From Massospora cicadina (Eukaryota; Entomophthoromycota; Entomophthoromycetes; Entomophthorales; Entomophthoraceae): a stretch of DNA of 64,000 bases. Where the stretch lies: the NCBI GenBank assembly GCA_022478985.1, contig JAKSZP010009483.1, positions 1 through 64,000 on the forward strand, in the 5' to 3' direction. Under the pieces are notes generated by a model that ran no database searches, had not been told where the DNA came from, and worked only from the letters and a program-made list of their open reading frames with translations. The position numbers were made by a program, and so were the translations under genes. This document shows, piece by piece, positions 43,507 to 53,993 of this stretch. Position 1 is the first letter of the stretch, and each line of letters begins with the position of its first letter.

Positions 43507-44612
43507 TGTCAGATTCTGGTGGTTGACTCAAAAATAAAACTTCAACAACCATCAGATTGGGCCAATTATCCTTTTAATGCTCAAGCTAATACCTTAACTC
43601 CACCTCAAAGCCTATTGCAATTACACGGTTCAGGCTGAATATCTCAACTTAAATTCAATTAAATTTTATCAATAAGCTTGGGCCAATTATGCTCTCACAT
43701 TATGGCCAATTATCTAAGCATAAAATTTCAGCAATTGGTCCCAATTATCAGTAACACAATCAAACAACTAGTATACAAAATTGTTTGGGATTGACCCAAA
43801 GTTAACATTTAAAAGTCCCATGGACCATAAGACAAACAAAAAACATAATCAATTTCCCAACCTAGGGGCGAGATTCGTATGTCAATCTGCATAATTGACA
43901 CAATAGCACTTGAACATGGACCGCCCAAAAGGGTATACCTAGTGCTATTGAGGAGAGGCCTGCCGATGTCCCAATTAGGGGTACATCATCTACTTTAATT
44001 GATGCAATAATTTCGCAGAAGGTGTATTTTATCAGCAGTATGACGAAACTCAAATCAAGAAGATCCTAGGACAATTTTGCATGTTTTTATCGCAATTTTT
44101 GTCCCTGAAATCCTCCTGATTTTGAGATTATTTTGCCACCAATAACCCTAAGAATAGGTATCAGTCATATCAGTTTAAGGGCAAAACTGAGGTGGTAAAT
44201 ACCTGTTAAAATTCATGCTCAAATGTGGCCAGGAGATTCCCTAGAGGTATAGATACTGGCGCCTGGCCTAATGACTGATTATCTAATAAATAGCTTATAA
44301 TAAAAGATATATTTATTTTATCTCTTTCCTGGTCTTTCTCTGAATCCTAACCTTGGAGAATTGTTGACAAGCTGTAAACACCAATTCCACAGCTTGTATA
44401 AAAACCTGCCTCAAAGAAGTTTCTAATTAAGTTGGGAAAATTAAGCCCAAATTTGACCAGAAGAGTTGGGGCTATTTAGATACGCCTAGTGAGTTTCCAA
44501 ACAGTGAGAATACCGTAAGCCACTGGAAATATTAAGGATCAATTTACATAACTTCATCCCAATTAAGCGTGCAGGATAATAGTATCAAGCGAGTTATCCT
44601 CAAAATTTTACA
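43507..44612 (+). repeat. 3' LTR of E1
   Basis: 1106 bp, paired with 35950-37057. The TATA-like motif is altered to TATAGATA near 44249. Followed at once by the TTCCC duplication and the LINE-C remainder. Confidence 0.9.
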
Positions 44613-44916
44613 TTCCCCATAGTATTTAAGCCCAAATGAGAGGTGGTGCTCCAGCATTTCATGATTCACCGTTGTGGAGAGGAAGTCAAAAGTAGCAAAA
44701 TTTGGTTGGATTTGGTCCAACGCATGTGCTTCGTTTTAACCACCCATTGACCATCTGGGAGATTAACCACCAAGTGCACATGTGCAGCGGCGTCTGCTGC
44801 TTTCACGGTTTTAAACCTGAGGACCAACCATCTATGGATCATAGAATGCAGTGCAACATATACAGTGGCCAGGAAGTGTTTGTTCACATCACCACATGAC
44901 TTTTACTAAAGTACCA
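44613..44916 (-). mobile_element. LINE-C, 5'-most surviving segment (ORF1)
   Basis: On the minus strand the frame 44887-44666 reads HFLATVYVALHSMIHRWLVLRFKTVKAADAAAHVHLVVNLPDGQ, aligned with FPHAVYVANNNMGYAGS of LINE-B and HAVYLTTHTICRGWVDLGFKTAEE of LINE-A. It is the piece of ORF1 upstream of the E1 insertion. About 330 bp of the 5' end are missing; E2 begins at 44917 and no LINE sequence resumes after E2. Confidence 0.75.
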
Positions 44917-45467
44917 TGTTAAGTTTTGATATGACTGGATGATAATCATGGATGAGCTACAGCGGATTTGTGAGATTCTGCTGACTAGGATGTTTATGTA
45001 TGAGTATTTGAGCGCATTGAGTTGAGGCAATATTGGGTTATAACAGTTGTTATTGGTTCGCCTCTAAATAAGGCGATAAGGCAATGTCAACCCGCAACAA
45101 ATATTATCAAGATCGCCTCAAACTAAGGCAATAGAGAAATAAAAAATACCATTACAAAACCAATGATAATAAGGCGTACCTGAATAGTTAAGATAATGAA
45201 TGGTATCGTCTGAAGTCACTGATATATAAGCAAGATGGGGCAAATTGAGAGGGTCGTTTGTTAAAAGTTTGGAAGAGAACAGAACAGCGATGAACCTCTG
45301 TATTTATTAAATAAATAAAAGTGTACTTGGGGAAATTGCTCCTATTTTAGTAAATTTCAAGTTTGTTCAGAGAACTGACAATCCCCATATCGTCTGTCTT
45401 TTGTTCAGGGGTTTGACCTGTGTGACCTTTAGGGCATATCTCAACAATATCGCCCAAAATTATAACA
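44917..45467 (+). repeat. 5' LTR of E2
   Basis: 551 bp. Shared blocks with the 3' LTR: GATATGACTGGA, CGCCTCTAAATAAGG, ATATATAAGCAA, AACTGACAATCC..CAT, AATTATAACA. A TATATAAGCAA motif near 45220 could be the promoter. Confidence 0.85.
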
Positions 45468-45468
45468 G

Positions 45469-45479
45469 TGGTGCTCACT
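45469..45479 (+). other. primer-binding site of E2
   Basis: TGGTGCTCACT one base after the LTR end (TATAACA), identical over 11 bases to the site of E1. Confidence 0.65.
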
Positions 45480-45520
45480 ACAGGGGGCCCATTGATCAAC
45501 CACTAAAAATCAAAAATCTC

Positions 45521-47000
45521 CTGTTGCTGACCATGTCACAACAGGACTGCTTTGCCAGGGAATCTTCACGAAGCACTGCACCAGCTGAATATGAAGAGCT
45601 CAAACTTGCTTTATATGTGGTGCTCAAAAACAGGATGAACTTCAAGAGTGGATCGATGTTATGCATCAGGTTGATAGTTCATTTGGTCAAATAAAAATTC
45701 TGGGACAACAAAACAGGCAACTCACTAATTGCTTAGATAATACTACCAAATGACTACATTGCGCCAGCAGAAATTAAACTGTACCTCCCAGCCCTCTCAT
45801 TGGGAAGAGGAAGAATGACAAAGGGCTGCTCAGGGAGAACTATACAATGAGTAATATGATGCTGGCAGAAGCTACTACACCCAGGAGGGCAGCTCTGGAT
45901 ATGGTTATGAATTGGAGAGCCAATTCCCTCAAGTGATGGCAGTGCTGCCCAATGTAGAGGCTCACGCTACCTCCAAATCAGAGGACATCCAAATCTCCAC
46001 TAGACCAGCTCCTCATTGAGAAATTTCTTATGGTTCTTGACCCATTCCTCAGTACGCCCTGAAAAGTCGCATCTATGAGCTGGATGAAGAGATATATATT
46101 AAAATCTGCCTTCATTCAAATGCAATGTGAACATCCATGGCTTCTTTAAAAGTTTTGAATTTGCAGTGGGAGGCACCTTGTATTGCCATAAAACTAAACT
46201 GTTGATATCTGCCTTGGATGTTGGGAGCGCTATCCAAGTTACCTGCTACCTTTCAAGAAGCTCTGTTACCTACTAAGAAGTAAAGGATACCATGCTTCGA
46301 CTGCTTGGGGGACCTCAAAATGTTGCAGCAAAAGGCGGAGTCCTTGACTAATGGGCTCCACCGTAATGAGACCCTTGCAGCATATGTTAGCTGATTTATG
46401 GCAGAAGCTCATGTGCTGATTGTGGGAAGGCATTTAAGCAGAAGTTGACACGTGCATCACAATGACCTCTTGATGAAGCTATACCATGAGCTCTACATTT
46501 TTATTTCTCTAATTTTGGATGATGACGTTCCCTGATTAAAATTGTTCTGTTCTTGCGCCATATATCTACTAACTTCCTTCCACCCAATACAGAGCAGAAA
46601 CATACCGTCGTTGCTGGACCTTCTTATTTGGGGCAATACTCTCATCTTGCCCACATTCCGCCTACTAACCACCAGCCTTAAGATAATTCTGTGCTTTGTC
46701 ATCAGCCAAATTACTATTAACAGTTCGGCGACTGCTCTGATCCCATTTACAAAAATCATCTGCAACCCAACTACTGACCCAGAACTAGTTATGCCAAATG
46801 TCAACAATCATCCTACTGACCTGGCCCTGGTTACGCCAAACGCCAACAAAATTATTGTCCTGGACCCTCTTATGAGAACTAAGGGCGCAGCTCTTATGGG
46901 TTTAATTGCTTTGAATGTGGTCGCCCTGGCCACCTGGCACAGAGTTTTTCTAACTGTAATGTTCATTACGTGTAATAGGATCAATATTATCAGGTAAAAG
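45521..47000 (+). pseudogene. E2 gag, broken
   Basis: Opens MSQQDCFARESSRSTAPAEYEELKLALYVVLKNRM (45533-45640), then decays into short frames. Capsid-like pieces are seen around 46100-46480 (FFKSFEFAVGGTLYCHKTKLL, YEVKDTMLRLLGGPQN region). A zinc knuckle is readable at about 46908-46960 as CFECGRPGHLAQS, its last Cys lost. Pro/Asn-rich repeats between 46780 and 46860 separate capsid and knuckle. Confidence 0.55.
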
Positions 47001-47399
47001 TCAGAGCGGATTAGAGATGGGACTCTCTACCTCCACTATCCCAACCCCAAACGTCCCACCTGAATCAATTGTAGTATATCTAGCGGAAGTCCCTCAATAC
47101 AATGAGGGGATTTTATACCAGCAACCGGTTGGAGGTGTGAACGTACTGATGCAAGTGCAAGCCAAGGCTGAAGTGGATGAAGGACCTCAGGAGCAACTGA
47201 AGCCATACGCCTGCCAAATGTTTGATCAAGCTTCTTAATAAAAGCTGGATCCAACCGCAGATGCGCCAACCTTGAAAGGAGTAAACTTTGCCCTTCTGGT
47301 AGACGACATTGTTAAAGAATACCTAAATGTCAGTTAGTGATTATGAGTTTCCTTGGGAAAGTGATTCCCGTAAATGTTCATGTATTAAACAGTCAATAA

Positions 47400-47760
47400 A
47401 CTTCTTATTTTGAGTGTACATACTGTGACATTTTTGTAGCAAAAAATAGAGTTCACGCTCTAATAGATACAGGCGCTCTGGAGAACATAGTTTCTACTAA
47501 GTTGATGGCAAAGTTGACGTTAAAGCCTGATGTGGAACATCAAATGGTGTATGGGACCGCTGGAGCGGAAAGCGTGGTCTCTGAGTGAGCGTACAGCGCG
47601 TTACCTTTGTGGTTTAGGTACATTGTAGTTGTAGCTATGGCAATGGTGCTACCTAACAGTAACTATGACCTGCTTATTGGAACTGCTTTCCTGCAACACT
47701 TCAGTGCTGTTGTTGATATGATGTAGGAGACCTTCAAAATCTTAAGGCAGTGGATCCCAA
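47400..47760 (+). pseudogene. E2 aspartic protease
   Basis: Reads CDIFVAKNRVHALIDTGALENIVSTKLMAKL (47430-47520; D-T-G-A active site intact), a stop near 47588, then YIVVVAMAMVLPNSNYDLLIGTAFLQHFSAVVDM (47620-47720), the second conserved half. It precedes the dUTPase-like domain. Confidence 0.75.
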
Positions 47761-47845
47761 TTTAATTTTCCTCTAATAGAGTGCAGAAGGATCTGGTATA
47801 CATGGTCCATATCAACCTTGTATATAGTGATGGGGTGCTTCCAGT

Positions 47846-48127
47846 TTGCTATCATTGACTAAAAAGCAAGACTCGGTCCTTCCTCAGCAGATATATGAAC
47901 ATCAAGGGCTACCTCTTCAAACTGCTGGGCCTAAATCTATTCCTTCTGGACACCAAGTCATAGTGAACACTGAGTTAGAGGTGAAAGTGCCTGCTGGGCT
48001 CTATGAGGAGGTCATTGGGCCCTATCAAAAAACGTGGCTTGAGATTCATGTGGCTCCAGGGATTATACTCCCAGGTTTTGGATTGATTAAAGTTTTGATA
48101 GCAAATCTCCATAACAAACCAATGTAA
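47846..48127 (+). pseudogene. E2 dUTPase-like domain
   Basis: The most continuous copy of this domain (93 codons): GPKSIPSGHQVIVNTELEVKVPAGLYEEVIGPYQK, then LEIHVAPGIILPGFGLIKVLIANLHNKPM. The strands fit trimeric dUTPase ('IPxGxxxxVxTxxxxxxPxGxxxxVxxxS ... GIIxxxxxGxIxVLxxN'). Motif III Asp and Tyr are replaced (GIILPGFG), so it probably lacks dUTPase activity. Stop follows at 48127, with the linker and RT beyond. Confidence 0.65.
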
Positions 48128-48249
48128 ATCTGCCGACACTAAATATTGGCATATTTACACTTGACCCCAGTCAAGGAGGTCCTTCAGGTACACAAGCTCA
48201 GTTTGTTGGATGATTTGAACTAACTGTCAAGTCACAGCCTGGCATAATG

Positions 48250-49060
48250 ACAGTAGTACTGGGGGAGAATTTAATTGAGTTATTGGAAAAACAAAAAGAC
48301 TAAGAGATAGCTTTATTTCATAAGTATAAGGAGATTTTTACCATTGATGAAAATGATTTAGGGTGTGCTCAGGGAGTGGTCCATTGATTGGTCATTGAGG
48401 ACCATCCTCTCATCAGATCTCAGCCAATCTGCTGATTAAGGCAGCTGAAGACGTTATCACCAAGGAAATTGATAAGTTGCTGGAGCAAGGGATGCTCAAA
48501 CCATCCAAGAGTTCGTGGTCTTAGCCTGTTCTGATTGTAAAAAAGAAGGATGGCCCCAAATAGATGTTGATAGACTACTGGAAGCTCAACAATATTACAA
48601 AGAAGGACTTTATTTATTGCCTCAAAACAACAATGCATTGGATCAGTTAGGAGGAGCTCGCTACTTCTTTGTGATGGATTTGATATCAGGTTGCTGGAAA
48701 ATTGAGTTACCCGAGGTGGAATAGGAGAAATGTGCCATAATCACATCTAAAGGGCTTTTCTCTCTGAACTGTATTCCTCAAGGGCTATGTAACGCCCCAG
48801 CTACGTTACAAAGAGCCATGGACACTATCTTTGGTGACCTGAAGCTGTCATGCATCCTCATGTACCTTGATGACATCAACGTTTTCTCCCAAACCTTTTC
48901 TGAGCACTTTGATCATCTAGAAGAGGTATTCCAATGGCTCACTGAGGCGAACATCAAGATTAAGCCTCATATATGTATCTTCTTCAAAGACCATTTGGAA
49001 TAACTAGGGTTTGTGGTAGACTATAAGGGGCTAAACCCACAGCCGGACAATATAAATCCA
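48250..49060 (+). pseudogene. E2 reverse transcriptase
   Basis: Lead region EIALFHKYKEIFTI (about 48310), ITKEIDKLLEQGMLKPSKSSW (48460-48520), IVKKKDGPK (48535-48560), YYKEGLYLLPQ, GGARYFFVMDLISGCWKIELPEVE (48645-48722), then AIITSKGLFSLNCIPQGLCNAPATLQRAMDTIFGDLKLSCILMYLDDINVFSQTFSEHFDHLEEVF (48737-48935). The YLDD box is intact. Stops at about 48386, 48524 and 48724 break it. Confidence 0.85.
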
Positions 49061-49680
49061 TACAAAAAATGACTACACCAAACAATAAGTGTGACATACA
49101 GGTATCTTTGGGAATGTTTGGCTACTAGCAGCGCAGCATCCCTAACTTCAGCTGTATTGGGGCCCGCTATTTGAGTTTTTAAAGAAAGATGCCGTATTCA
49201 AATGGATGAAACGCTGTCAATGCTCCTTTGACATAATTTGGGTGGCGCTGATCAGCATGCCAGTGCTATGCTATCCAAACTTTGATAAAGAGTTCATCAT
49301 TCAGACAGATGCGCCCCTTTCCACTGTAGGGGCGGTCCTATCCCATAAAGACACTAAGGGGGAGGAGCACCCAGTGGCGTACTGCAGTCAAATCTTGAAT
49401 TGCCATGAACGTAATTTTAGATGACTGAGCAAGAGTGCTTAGCATTTATATAAGTGTATAAGCAATTTAGGATCTACTTTCATGGAGTAAAGTTTATAGT
49501 TTTTAACAGATCATGCATCAATAAGTTGGTTGCAGAACCTCAAGGAGCATGAAGTGCGTCTACCCTGATGGGCTATTATGCTGCAGGCTTATTTCTTTGA
49601 GATTCTCTACCAACTGGGAGCAAAACATCAGAGCGCCGACTGCTTATCTATATTGCCAACCATTGACATGATACCAGATC
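49060..49680 (+). pseudogene. E2 RNase H
   Basis: Frame 49206-49424: FDKEFIIQTDAPLSTVGAVLSHKD..GEEHPVAYCSQILNCHERNFR (first catalytic Asp kept). After a frameshift: FTDHASISWLQNLKEHEVRLP and YFFEILYQLGAKHQSADCLS (49500-49645), the C-terminal half with H-Q-x-ADCLS end. Confidence 0.75.
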
Positions 49681-51600
49681 TCAACAATGTGATTTATGGC
49701 AAGATGCTCAGCAGAAATATGATGATGAACCACCCCAAGCTGTAAAAGTGTTAAGAGATGCGAGAAAGTACCTTCTAATGTAATGGTAACTGTACAAGTG
49801 GATTGGCAATTCTACAGTGAACTTCCTGTAACCCTCAGAATGGCCTAGCATTATCATAAGCGCTCACAAGGCAGTCAGATATGGTGGCATGCGCAAGATT
49901 TTGGAACTGATGCGCGCTTGGTATTACTGGGAAAGCATGTACTTCAACATTATTGAAATCATTTCCTGTTGCCACCAATGACAAGTGGAAAATCTGTTCC
50001 ACCAGAAAACGTCATACTAGTTATTGAAACCATATTTTGTTTGGTATACAGTTTCCCTTGATGTCATTGGCCTCTGCCAACAAGAACTAACTGGTCCAAA
50101 TACATTCTGGTGGTGATCGACCACTTGACAAGGTGTGTTAAAGTGCAGGCATTATGGGATTTGGGGGCAGTCATAGTGGCCAAGTTTATGATGGAATGTA
50201 TTATCCAGAGATATGGCTGCCCTCAGCTCATTCTTACCAATAATGGAATCAACTTCACCTCACACATCGTTCCAAAGTTGAATGAGCTTTTAATACATTT
50301 GCCCTCACAGCTAGAAAATAAGAATGCTTTGGGTCAAATCAGCCAAAAAAAGAAAATGTCGGCCATTTGCAAGTTTGTAATACTAAAATAAAGGAATTTA
50401 AATGATACTAATGATAGTATCAGCCAAAAGACCCCAGCTGATCCTCAGTGGAACCCTGCAATTTGGGGTAACATGATTTCAGATACTTCTCAGGCAATAA
50501 CCATGAGATTGAGTAGCCAGATTTCTTCAACCACACAGTGGACCCTGGGGCATCTATCAGGTGGTACTCCCCCAGCCACAACCAGGTCCATACAAGCACC
50601 TATACAGGGACCACCCCATTTTATAGCTTGGCGGAGGTCTCCCAAGGTGCAAAATATTTATAAAATGGGGATTGGCTGTATTTAATCAAATTGTTACCCC
50701 ACAGGTACGTCCTAGCCAAAAATGATTCTTATCTATCATTCAGCCTAAGTGAAGCAAGTATTTTGAGCTTCAATAGGCTACAATCCCATATTTCCTAATT
50801 TGGATGGTAACAAGCCATTTCAAATTTATCCTTGAATTCCCTTTGACCCTTAAGACAGTTTAATACTGATTGGTCAGATATTAAGGGAGTGCGTTTTCCT
50901 TTCTTATTCCGCACTTCCTAATAAAAATCTTGCAAAATCCCGCTTTTTATTATTATATTTTCATTTAAAATTAAAAAGCCATTGTGGAATCCAGTGGCGT
51001 GAAGCACCAGCGAGTGAGAACTCAGCTGGATCCTACAAAGCTAATGGGTATCCGCTGGGTTCTGATGACTCCATACCACCCTGAGTCCAACAAGATGATT
51101 AAACGAGTTAATGGTACATTGGTAAACATACTCCAGAAATTGGTAACTGATAGACCCTCAGATTGGAGTTCCCTCCTGTCTACCGCCATTCTTGCTTATA
51201 ACATTAGCTATCATTCTGCCATGTGGAAGAGCCATTTCAATTATTGTATGGATGCCACCCTGCTCTTCCAGCATTGCTCTATGCATGCATAGAAGATACT
51301 TGCAGAATGGATCCCCACCATCACATGACATATTTAGATGAAACATTGATCAAGATGCAAATGGAAGCGTACTCTTTCAGTTTGGCCAAAAAGATCAAAA
51401 ATCAGGCCACCAATCATGTACGGCATAGTGGGTTATCTCATTTCCAAGATGGAGAGATGATTTTGTTTCATGACCAGCATGGGCTTGGGTGGAAACAAAA
51501 GTTAGCCAACAACTATATTGGTCTGTTAAAAATAATCAAGAAAATTGGCGTTGACGCCCACACTATCAAAGACCCAGTGAGTGTTTGAATTAATAATTTT
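49680..51600 (+). pseudogene. E2 integrase, split by a 750-bp insert
   Basis: Zinc-binding relic near 49860-49985 (SAHKAVRYGGMRKILELM, CCHQC). Core: YTVSLDVIGL (about 50050), YILVVIDHLTRCVKVQALWDLGA, CPQLILTNNGINFTSHIVPKLNEL (to 50288; second catalytic Asp is Asn). The reading resumes at 51043 with MGIRWVLMTPYHPESNKMIKRVNGTLVNILQKL, AILAYNISYHSAMWKS, and the C-terminal frame 51223-51588 (SHFQDGEMILFHDQHGLGWKQKLANNYIGLLKIIKKIG, SH3-like). The insert lies exactly between LNEL and MGIRW. Confidence 0.8.
50289..51038. mobile_element. unidentified 750-bp insertion in E2 integrase
   Basis: Flanked by AGCT (50285-50288 and 51039-51042; GAGCT and AAGCT if five bases are counted), with the integrase frame intact on both sides. 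The ends TTTAATACA... and ...CCTACAA are not LTR-like (no TG/CA) and not obvious inverted repeats. It holds a frame of about 97 codons (around 50395-50685) with ADPQWNPAIWGN and a Gln/Ser/Thr-rich part. The right end has a compact GC-richer 60 bp (50980-51038). I cannot assign a class. Confidence 0.5.
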
Positions 51601-51654
51601 GTGCATGCAAAGTTCCACTGAGCGTATAAACAATAGGAGACTTATCATCAAGTC

Positions 51655-51669
51655 AAAGGGAGGTGGTGA
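51655..51669 (+). other. polypurine tract of E2
   Basis: AAAGGGAGGTGGTGA directly before the 3' LTR start TGTCAAG at 51670. Confidence 0.55.
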
Positions 51670-52235
51670 TGTCAAGATTCTGATATGACTGGAGAATAAG
51701 CCCTGAGTAGCTATGGGTGATTGGCAAGAATCTGCCAACCATGATGACTATTTAAAATTATTTGAGCGCCTTGAGATGAGGCAATACTAGGTTATAATGA
51801 ATTATTTATTGGATCGCCTCTAAATAAGGTGATAAGGTGATGTTGACATTTTTCAAATATTAATTAAATCACCTTAAACTAAGGAGATAGAGATTTAAGA
51901 ATAATATACTCTGCCCAGAACCAATGGGAATATGGCGGACCCAAATAGTCTAAGTCAAGGAAGAAGTATCATCTGAAGTTGCTAATATATAAGCAAAATG
52001 GGGTGATTGAAGGAAGAGGTTGTTAATAGGATTGACAGCGCTGAAGCAGAAGGAATCTGCTTATATGAAAATAAATAAAAATACTGTGGTTAGAGCTTAT
52101 TGCTTCATAATTTTATTTATATCTTTAATTTGTTTGGAGGACTGACAATCCTCACATTGTCTGTCCATTGTTCAGTGAGTTTGACCTGTGAAACCCTTAT
52201 GGTGTAACCCAACGGTATTGCCAAAAATTATAACA
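51670..52235 (+). repeat. 3' LTR of E2
   Basis: 566 bp, paired with 44917-45467; ends AATTATAACA. Small indels and many substitutions separate the two copies. Confidence 0.85.
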
Positions 52236-53049
52236 CATTTTGATAATTTTAACATAAGAAGATTGTAGCAGTAATGTGATGTAATTTTTTTATTTAAAAG
52301 TTGCTTTTATAAATGTCTTTTGCAAATTATACTCAGGTCCTCATTGGTCTGAATCACATTCCTCTGTAATCTTAGGATACTTCCTTTGTACTTTGAGTGT
52401 CTATAAGCTAAGCACCATGATAAACTTTTATAATAGGAAAAACATATTTAGATTGGCAAACTCCTTTTTCTTACTGAGGCTACATCCTGAAGGTGACATT
52501 AACTCCAATTTATTTAGATAATAAAAGTTAATTTCCAACCTGCTGAAAATTAGGTTTTCCATCAATATCTATTCTAGTTGTAAAGCATCTATAGCAGCTA
52601 AGAGGTCTAGATATACAGATTTACATAATAAATGGGGTAAATTTGAAGTGAAAATTTCCAAATCAAGTGTAAGGACAAAACAAACTTGTGCAATTCTCAG
52701 TTAACTACTTTTCTTTTAAAGCCACCAGTAATATTCACCAAGCAACATCTTGCCTCTCATTAGGTAGGTAACACAATATTCATTTTAACATTTTTCTGAT
52801 ATAACAGGAGATATCTTGTTTGCCCAGAAGATACTATTGAGATTTTTAATATGCACAAATTATTTAACTAAATGAAATAAAGCTTCTTGCCTACTAGGGG
52901 ATTAGATCTCTAGCGGATGTGGGAGTTATCATTCTAGATGATAATTATTGTCTAAACCTTGACATACATTAGCTAATATGCCATAATTTTAACGTTCTGA
53001 AGTACTTAAGTTTTATCAGGGATGATTCCCCAGACAATACTTTACATTA
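52236..53049. other. AT-rich spacer between E2 and E3
   Basis: About 810 bp without a coding domain or recognisable repeat; no LINE-C sequence resumes here although E2 sits at the broken 5' end of LINE-C. Confidence 0.45.
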
Positions 53050-53915
53050 TGTCTTAGATAGCTGATCAGTTAATTGGTAATTTAATCATATCAGTCAATC
53101 TAGGTTTGTCACTAGTCGCTCAGTAATCTATGTTTATTTATTGAAGCAATGACTATGCTTCTGGTAGTAATTTGAAGTTTAACCTTTTTGGTAATGCGTC
53201 CTGCTGTTAATAGGTAAAATCTCATTACCTATACAGGATGCTAGCCTAATTAAGGAACTCCACTGAGGTTAATTGGATTGTGAGGACAATTTCATCAATC
53301 AACCAGAAGAGGTCACAACTCTGATTGGTAGTGAAATCTGACTAGGCGGATGAGGAAGGTCCTTGTGGGTGCAACCAAAGAGGGCTAATCCACCTGCAAC
53401 GGCTGCTGTTTCCCAGTGATGAGTTAATGGAACTGTTGGTCGTTAGATCCCATATAGAATCCCTGATTTTTTTAGTTAGATAGCAGATAAAAATAGTTCA
53501 AATACTTCTATAATTTCGAATTTCATACAATTGTTGTATAGTTTAATCTAGGGGTTAGAGTTAAAAATAGGATATCTTTTGCCTATTTTATTGCTATCAA
53601 GATCTCTGCGGATTTGTGAGAATAAAGAAGAGACAGAGGGAACGTTCCATACTATTCCAGAGATACCTTCAAGGATTATAAGTTCAAGCACAGTTTAGCG
53701 TTATACTTAATACTCAACGTGGGTTTTAGTAGAGCTCAACTATAGTAGTAATCTTCAATCTTTTGCTACCCTATTTAATCAATTAATATCAACAAATAAT
53801 ATAACGCACATATCAGAAACCTGTCTAGTTAGCTGGAGAGCCAAAGTGAGCCAAACTCCTAAAAGTTTACATTTGGTTCTCATTGTTAAGAGTAGCCAGT
53901 GCAAAAAAGTTAACA
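53050..53915 (+). repeat. 5' LTR of E3
   Basis: About 866 bp. The right end (GTTAACA, then the primer-binding site) is clear. The left end is placed at TGTCTTAGATAG by comparison with the minus-strand LTR at 5766-6596, which shares the start, the CCTGCT..CATTACCTA block and the 16-bp core GCAACGGCTGCTGTTT (about 53399-53414). Confidence 0.6.
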
Positions 53916-53917
53916 TT

Positions 53918-53927
53918 TGGTGCTCAG
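53918..53927 (+). other. primer-binding site of E3
   Basis: TGGTGCTCAG two bases after the LTR end; shares TGGTGCTC with E1, E2 and E4. Confidence 0.6.
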
Positions 53928-53993
53928 TATAGGGGGTAATTGGGCTTTCAAGCCAAATTTAATAGAAGTTATTACTAATGTTATATAATAAGA

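Larger units (their letters stand above)
35950..44612 (+). mobile_element. E1, complete Ty3/gypsy element with dUTPase-like domain
   Basis: 8.66 kb including a nested 0.7-kb solo LTR. LTRs 35950-37057 and 43507-44612 (TGTCAGATTC ... CA), perfect TTCCC duplications, primer-binding site at 37060, and a purine tract before the 3' LTR. Domain order: gag, protease, dUTPase-like, reverse transcriptase, RNase H, integrase. Inserted in ORF1 of LINE-C. All coding parts have stops and frameshifts, although the two LTRs are nearly the same. Confidence 0.9.
44917..52235 (+). mobile_element. E2, complete Ty3/gypsy element with dUTPase-like domain
   Basis: 7.3 kb with LTRs 44917-45467 and 51670-52235 (both with TGATATGACTGGA near the start and ending TTATAACA), a TGGTGCTC primer-binding site and a purine tract. 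Domains in the same order as E1. A 750-bp unidentified insert lies in the integrase (50289-51038). No matching target duplication: TACCA before, CATTT after, suggesting recombination or decay. LTRs differ visibly, so E2 is older than E1 by this measure. Confidence 0.9.

Noticed and set aside
50980..51038. tRNA-like fold at the right end of the E2 insert (minus strand)
   Set aside because: Some A/B-box-like words can be forced, but no convincing cloverleaf or spacing was found by eye.
52236..53049. Continuation of the LINE-C 5' end after E2
   Set aside because: The minus strand here does not match the LINE-A or LINE-B 5' region (7273-7600 and complement of 17600-17937).
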